Shown here: positions 60,017 to 64,000 of the stretch, piece after piece
How the letters are laid out: every line of letters begins with the position of its first letter
Position numbering within the stretch: the stretch's first letter is position 1
From: JAEWWD01 sp964440115
Lineage (GTDB): Bacteria > Bacillota > Clostridia > Christensenellales > CAG-138
DNA: 64,000 nt
Assembly: GCA_964440115.1 (NCBI GenBank)
Contig: CAYTPV010000001.1
Coordinates: 496,001-560,000 of the forward strand
Reading direction: 5' to 3'
Made by a program: the position numbers and the translations under genes
Notes under the pieces: model-generated
Told to the model about the DNA's origin: nothing
Databases searched by the model: none
The model's input: the letters and a program-made list of their open reading frames with translations, nothing else

Positions 60017-62008
60017 TCAGTTGAGTTTCATCAGCAGCAGCGCGCTCATTGGCCTTAGTTCAATCTGCATGCCTTCTTCTGCCGCCATAAACTCTTCTTC
60101 CGTCATCGCGTCCCGCCACAGGCCGCTGATCGATACGGACACGGCCGCATCCTCGCCCTCACACATATCCTCCGCGGAAAAACGCACCGACTGGCCTTGC
60201 TCTGACCGATTGATGAGCAGCAGAGCCGCGCTATCCTTTGCCGCTTCGCCAAAGGCGTCTAATCCGTTTGCCGTATACCGCAGCACGGCGAATACATCGG
60301 ACGAAAGAGCACCCATGCGGCAATATCCGGCACGCAAAGCGTAGCATTCGTTCCTTACCCGGGTAATCGCCCTGTAGTGCGAAAGCAGGCCGGCATCCTC
60401 CTGTCCCCAGGGGTATGTGCCGCGGTTAAACGGATCAGCCATGCCGGTCATGCCCGCTTCATCCCCGTAATAGATGGCGGGGACGCCGGGGATTGCCATC
60501 TGCAGCGCCACCGCCAGCATGAGCCTCGCCCTTCCCCGCTCCCATTCTTCCCGCCGGAGTACAAACGCCGCCTGCTCCAAACGGGTCAGCGCGTCACGGT
60601 CCGGCGCGCCGCCGAGCATAGTCAGCGCGCGCACGGTATCGTGCGTGGAAAGGAGATTGAGAGCCGCATAATAAAACGGCTTCGGGTAATGCTCCCGTAA
60701 AGTCTGCAGGGTATTGTTCAACGCATACGCGTCAGACTTGTGCAGCAGAAAATCCGCAACCGCCGCACGGAAGGGATAGTTCATCACGCTGTCGAGCGAA
60801 TTGCCCAGCACATACGCGCGCTGTTCGCCGTAGGAGACCTTGTTGGAGGCATCCTCCCACACTTCGCCCAGCAGCACGCCATCCGCGTCCAATTCTTTGA
60901 GCTTACCGCGCAGGCTTGTTATGAATGCATCCGGCAGTTCGTCCGCCACATCAAGCCGCCAGCTTGTCACGGCTTTTCCCGCCATACGCGAGAGCAGGGA
61001 GTCTTCACCGCCCATTACAAACGCGCAGTAAGAAGTATCCCCTTCGTTGACCTCGGGCAGCTCAGGGAACCCCCACCAGCTGCGGTAACCGTTGGGGTAC
61101 CGGTCGTTAAAATCGTACCAGCTGCGATACGGAGACTGCGCTAAGTGATAAGCGCCGCCCTCTCCATATCGGCTGTATTTGTCAAAGTAAACACTATCCG
61201 CGCCGGTGTGGGAAAACACGCCGTCGAGCATGATGCGCATACCGCGTTCCTTAGCAGCCGTTACAAGCGCGCTCAAAGCTTCGTCCCCGCCGAGTATGGG
61301 GTCTACGCGGGAATAATCCGCCGTATCGTAGCGGTGGTTGGAGGCGCTTTCAAATACGGGATTTAGGTAGATACAGTTTACGCCGAGCGACTGCAGATAG
61401 GACAGCTTGTGCAGTACGCCCCACAGATCGCCGCAGAAGAAATCATTCGGCATGTAATCCCGATGTCCCTGCTCGGGCAGGTATTCCGGCTGTTCCTCCC
61501 ACTGCGCGTGTACGCGCACCCGCCGGCCCATGCCCCGATGATAGGCGATGCCGGAATTCTGTTCCGGATCACAGCTTCGCGCAAAGCGATCCGGGAAAAT
61601 CTGATAGACGATGCCTTCGCGAAACCAGCGAGGAGTGGTGAACGTCTGATCGTACACCGTAATCTGGTATCCCGGCGGGTCTTGCTGAAATAGCCTGCCT
61701 TCCCCGCTTTCCCCGCCGTAAAACAGCAGGGGCGCGTTTGAGCGTTCCAGCATGAAATAGTACCAGACCAATCCCGGTTCGTTGGGCATGCGTACAACAG
61801 CCTCAAACCAGGTCCCTTCGTCGCCCGGTGCTTTGGACATGGGAACGCGCTCTTCATGATCGTTCATCCACAGCCGCAGCACCGCGTTTGCGATATTCAG
61901 CCGCTGATTGGTCCACAGCCTGAGCGCCACCTCTCGCCCAGACGTTACCGCTCCCTGCGGGGACCGGTACGATAGAAGGCGGGAATGGTGCAGCGCATCC
62001 TTATGCAT
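60017..62008 (-). CDS. GH13 alpha-amylase/neopullulanase-type glycosidase
   Basis: A 663-residue cytosolic enzyme (no signal peptide). ATG 62008 follows AAGGAG. An N-terminal beta domain (about 1-120) precedes the GH13 barrel: VYQIFPDRFA, GVNCIYLNPVFES, IMLDGVFSHTG, nucleophile Asp in WRLDVADELP (about 351), acid/base Glu in LLGEVWEDAS (about 379) and LLSTHDTVRALT (about 457). The C-terminal beta domain closes the protein. The pattern fits cyclomaltodextrinase, neopullulanase or maltogenic amylase acting on imported maltodextrins. No transporter is adjacent. Confidence 0.92.
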   Translation of the reverse strand: MHKDALHHSRLLSYRSPQGAVTSGREVALRLWTNQRLNIANAVLRLWMNDHEERVPMSKAPGDEGTWFEAVVRMPNEPGLVWYYFMLERSNAPLLFYGGESGEGRLFQQDPPGYQITVYDQTFTTPRWFREGIVYQIFPDRFARSCDPEQNSGIAYHRGMGRRVRVHAQWEEQPEYLPEQGHRDYMPNDFFCGDLWGVLHKLSYLQSLGVNCIYLNPVFESASNHRYDTADYSRVDPILGGDEALSALVTAAKERGMRIMLDGVFSHTGADSVYFDKYSRYGEGGAYHLAQSPYRSWYDFNDRYPNGYRSWWGFPELPEVNEGDTSYCAFVMGGEDSLLSRMAGKAVTSWRLDVADELPDAFITSLRGKLKELDADGVLLGEVWEDASNKVSYGEQRAYVLGNSLDSVMNYPFRAAVADFLLHKSDAYALNNTLQTLREHYPKPFYYAALNLLSTHDTVRALTMLGGAPDRDALTRLEQAAFVLRREEWERGRARLMLAVALQMAIPGVPAIYYGDEAGMTGMADPFNRGTYPWGQEDAGLLSHYRAITRVRNECYALRAGYCRMGALSSDVFAVLRYTANGLDAFGEAAKDSAALLLINRSEQGQSVRFSAEDMCEGEDAAVSVSISGLWRDAMTEEEFMAAEEGMQIELRPMSALLLMKLN

Positions 62009-62256
62009 CAAAGTTTCTCCTTGTCAATCGCCACATGCAAGCAGCGGCAGGTCGGTTTCGGGGATATCCCCTACCGGATCCGCAGCCAAGATTGCAGTGC
62101 GATTTGGGTTCCATGTACTATTTTAAGCAGGAGCGCGGCGCTTCTCAACACCGCGATCGCAGATGTTTCTAGATTGTCACATTGTCACTGATTTCTTCAG
62201 ACGGCCGTCAAAATCTACTGCTGATACCATGGGCTTTCTGCCAAATGGCAGCGCCG
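62009..62256. other. Intergenic region, nothing clear
   Basis: No gene or tRNA is seen. A weak hairpin (CTGCCA/GGCAG on the minus strand) follows the DUF6320 stop. Confidence 0.4.
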
Positions 62257-62964
62257 TTACACGCGCATGCGCTTGTGAATCTCATCCTTTACCTCGCGCT
62301 TCTTTTCGAGCAGGAACAGAATAAGGCCTACCGCAAACGCCGGTATGACCACGAACCATGACCAATCCAGACTGACCTTCATGGCGTTATAAAGATCCAG
62401 CAGGGTTTCCAGCCCCATCATCGCAAGGCCTGCGGACATCACCAATATTCCGTAGCGCTGCCACCCATAGATATGCGTGCTGCGCCAGCACACAACATCA
62501 ATGAGCCCCAGTATGCCGTAAAGCAGCACCTGCGGCATGGCAAGGCGCGAATACCAATCCTCGCCGCCGCTCGTCTGATTGATGACATACAGGTACAGTA
62601 GCAGCACGCAGATATCCAGCATGACAGCCGCAATGGGATGCAGCCCTGCCGATACCAGAGGGAAAAGCACAAGCACCCACAGCAGGCCCAAACTCGCAAC
62701 GACATAGATGGACCAGCTAAATGTATTTTCATACACCAGGTTTGCCATAACGCAGACCACCGCCGCAAGCCCCATGAGTATGGATACAATCAGCGCGGCA
62801 TAACGGCGCTCCACGCGGGCCTGCACCTGTGCGATGCGCGCGCTGTAGGGCTTGGGCAGCGTGGGATCGTACGGCTCTTTGGGATTGACGGCTTCCACGC
62901 CGCACAGCGGACAGTGCTGCTGGCTTTTTTCAAGCTCTACGCCGCAGTTGACGCAATAGGCCAT
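62257..62964 (-). CDS. DUF6320 zinc-ribbon membrane protein
   Basis: A 235-residue protein. The N-terminal zinc ribbon (CVNCGVELEKSQQHCPLCG) is followed by about six transmembrane helices from residue 57 to the C-terminal LLEKKREVKDEIHK. This matches the DUF6320 layout as I recall it. AAGGAAGGAG precedes the ATG. In Clostridia it commonly sits beside an acetyltransferase/condensation-domain gene, as here (63225 onward), so the two may work together on a membrane lipid or alcohol acylation; this is inference. Confidence 0.8.
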   Translation of the reverse strand: MAYCVNCGVELEKSQQHCPLCGVEAVNPKEPYDPTLPKPYSARIAQVQARVERRYAALIVSILMGLAAVVCVMANLVYENTFSWSIYVVASLGLLWVLVLFPLVSAGLHPIAAVMLDICVLLLYLYVINQTSGGEDWYSRLAMPQVLLYGILGLIDVVCWRSTHIYGWQRYGILVMSAGLAMMGLETLLDLYNAMKVSLDWSWFVVIPAFAVGLILFLLEKKREVKDEIHKRMRV

Positions 62965-63072
62965 TGTTTACTCCTTCCTTTGGCCGCAGACAAATACCTT
63001 CGTTCTTTGTCTGCGGGGTTTCTGCAGGTTAGAATGTCGCTCATGACGGCGAGTCAATTGCCGAATTTGAAT

Positions 63073-63224
63073 CGATTGAGGCTTTCAATCGTCATTTTGC
63101 GGCGGCATGTACGGCGCAAAATGACACCTTGTAGCGTAAGTTGGCGCGACAGTTTCCTGCGCAGCAGGAACCGAGCGCAAACTTGCGCGGTGAACCTCGA
63201 TCAAGTGCCATGGCACTTGATCGA
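63073..63224. other. Cluster of inverted repeats between acyltransferase and DUF6320 genes
   Basis: Successive hairpins: CGATTGA/TCAATCG (63073-63091), GTCATTTTGCG/CGCAAAATGAC (63091-63125), TTCCTGC-gca-GCAGGAA (63154-63170), GCGCAA-ac-TTGCGC (63175-63188), and a 28-bp palindrome (63197-63224, arms TCGATCAAGTGCCA) touching the stop codon. An outer stem AAGTTGGCGC with GCGCAAACTT could enclose the third. Confidence 0.65.
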
Positions 63225-64000
63225 CTATGGTTGGTTGCTTTCCACTCGCACATGCAACCCTTTCTGCACAAGCGTTTTAAAAAACGTACGCTCGACATAC
63301 GGCTCTGCAATGCTGCGCGTAAATGTGATGGAAAGCTGATCCTGATAACTCGCAACGCCGCATTCCACCGCGTTGCGGCGGGCAGTGCACAGCACAAAAT
63401 CAAAGCGCTCGATAATCTCCGCCATCTCCTCCGGCAGATCTACCGCGCCCAGATTGGAGATCACAGAGGAAAATACGCGCTCGCCTGTCAAATTGTATAC
63501 CATAAGGATGCTCAGTTTTTTGATAAACAAAGGCACGACGCGCAGCGCGATATTGCGCTCGTCGCCGACATTCTTGGATATGCGCGCGTTCATGTTTTTC
63601 TCGGTAAACATGTAGCGGAAATAATGGTGCACCTGCTCGAGCGTTTCCTCGAATGTGAATTCGCCGTAATTGGGATCAATGCCGGGGTTTAGGTACTGCG
63701 AAAAATTACGCAGCGTCGGCGTAGGATAATATTTACGCAGATTGACAGGCACGCTGACCTTAACGGGACGGGGGCGTTTGGTATCTTCAGCCTTCTGCAT
63801 GCAGTAGAGCACGTATATGAGCGTAGCCGTCAGATACTCCGTAAGCGATACCTTGTGCGAACGCGCAAGCTTCAGCGCGGCCTCCACGCTCAATACGCCC
63901 GTCGTCACCACGCGCATGCCGGGATGCAGCCTCGTGCCGGTGGGGTGATACGCGTTGAGTTCCGCCCTGTTCGCGAGCGCGCCCATGCGGGAAAAACGCG
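63225..64000 (-). CDS. Condensation/alcohol acetyltransferase-like protein, C-terminal part
   Basis: The frame is open to the right edge, so the N-terminus is missing and the ATG at 63986 is internal. The 258 visible residues resemble the C-terminal half of condensation-domain or alcohol acetyltransferase proteins: TATLIYVLYCMQK, VKVSVPVNLRKYYPTPTLRNFSQYL, VPLFIKKLSILMVYNL and a final SITFTRSIAEPYVERTFFKTL. The catalytic HHxxxDG motif would lie outside the window. The adjacent DUF6320 gene on the same strand is a common partner. Acyl donor and acceptor are unknown. Confidence 0.7.
   Translation of the reverse strand, partial: RFSRMGALANRAELNAYHPTGTRLHPGMRVVTTGVLSVEAALKLARSHKVSLTEYLTATLIYVLYCMQKAEDTKRPRPVKVSVPVNLRKYYPTPTLRNFSQYLNPGIDPNYGEFTFEETLEQVHHYFRYMFTEKNMNARISKNVGDERNIALRVVPLFIKKLSILMVYNLTGERVFSSVISNLGAVDLPEEMAEIIERFDFVLCTARRNAVECGVASYQDQLSITFTRSIAEPYVERTFFKTLVQKGLHVRVESNQP

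Overview
The window reads as chromosomal DNA of an anaerobic, moderately GC-rich low-GC-phylum relative (Firmicutes, class Clostridia; a Christensenellales/Oscillospirales-like gut or sediment bacterium is my inference, no 16S is present). Pointers are a dusB-greA-lysS block, an oxygen-independent B12-dependent ribonucleotide reductase, an anaerobic sulfatase maturase, ferredoxin and rubredoxin proteins, SpoVB-like and SleL-like genes, and strong Shine-Dalgarno sequences throughout.

Layout. 1-1.6 kb: the tail of a sulfatase, a structured 216-bp repeat and the sulfatase-maturing radical SAM enzyme. 1.6-16.6 kb: envelope and housekeeping genes, namely a tiny membrane protein, a VanW protein behind a strong promoter, an ogt-alkA repair pair, two lipoproteins (DUF4349 and a sortase B), lysS, greA, dusB, an M23-fold protein that has lost its catalytic residues, an orphan solute-binding lipoprotein, a racemase and an XRE regulator. 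16.9-29.5 kb: one gene for a giant cell-surface protein of about 4,190 residues, with about 33 cadherin-like modules and a C-terminal membrane anchor. 29.6-34.2 kb: small metabolic genes and a LysM-GH18 protein lacking the catalytic Glu. 34.4-40.7 kb: a SorC-type regulator divergent from a UroD-like/PTS IIB-IIC-IIA-IIB/cysteine desulfurase operon. 40.9-44 kb: a flippase and a dipeptidase. 44.2-50.8 kb: a minus-strand catabolic operon (TetR, FGGY kinase, class III aminotransferase, class II aldolase, GtrA, aldehyde dehydrogenase) with a visible promoter and operator.

50.9-57.5 kb is the most unusual part. It holds a tandem array of about 180-bp units that carry the 3' end of tRNA-Leu, with the second copy of the structured repeat inside it, then an intact tRNA-Leu(UAA). 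Next come nrdJ behind a promoter with two NrdR boxes, and a 3-kb segment (B12-type radical SAM gene plus two decayed genes) flanked by 65-bp direct repeats of the nrdJ 3' end and terminator. 57.5-64 kb: a CYP152-type P450, rubredoxin, DUF1858, a zinc-ribbon membrane protein, a GH13 amylase, a DUF6320 protein and a partial condensation/acyltransferase-like gene preceded by a dense cluster of hairpins.

The best candidates for something undescribed are the two-copy structured repeat, whose hairpins differ by compensatory changes, and the tRNA-Leu-derived satellite array that contains one copy. The kinase-aminotransferase-aldolase operon and the UroD/PTS/NifS operon come next as probable uncharacterised pathways. 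All family assignments are from reading motifs by eye; no search was run.
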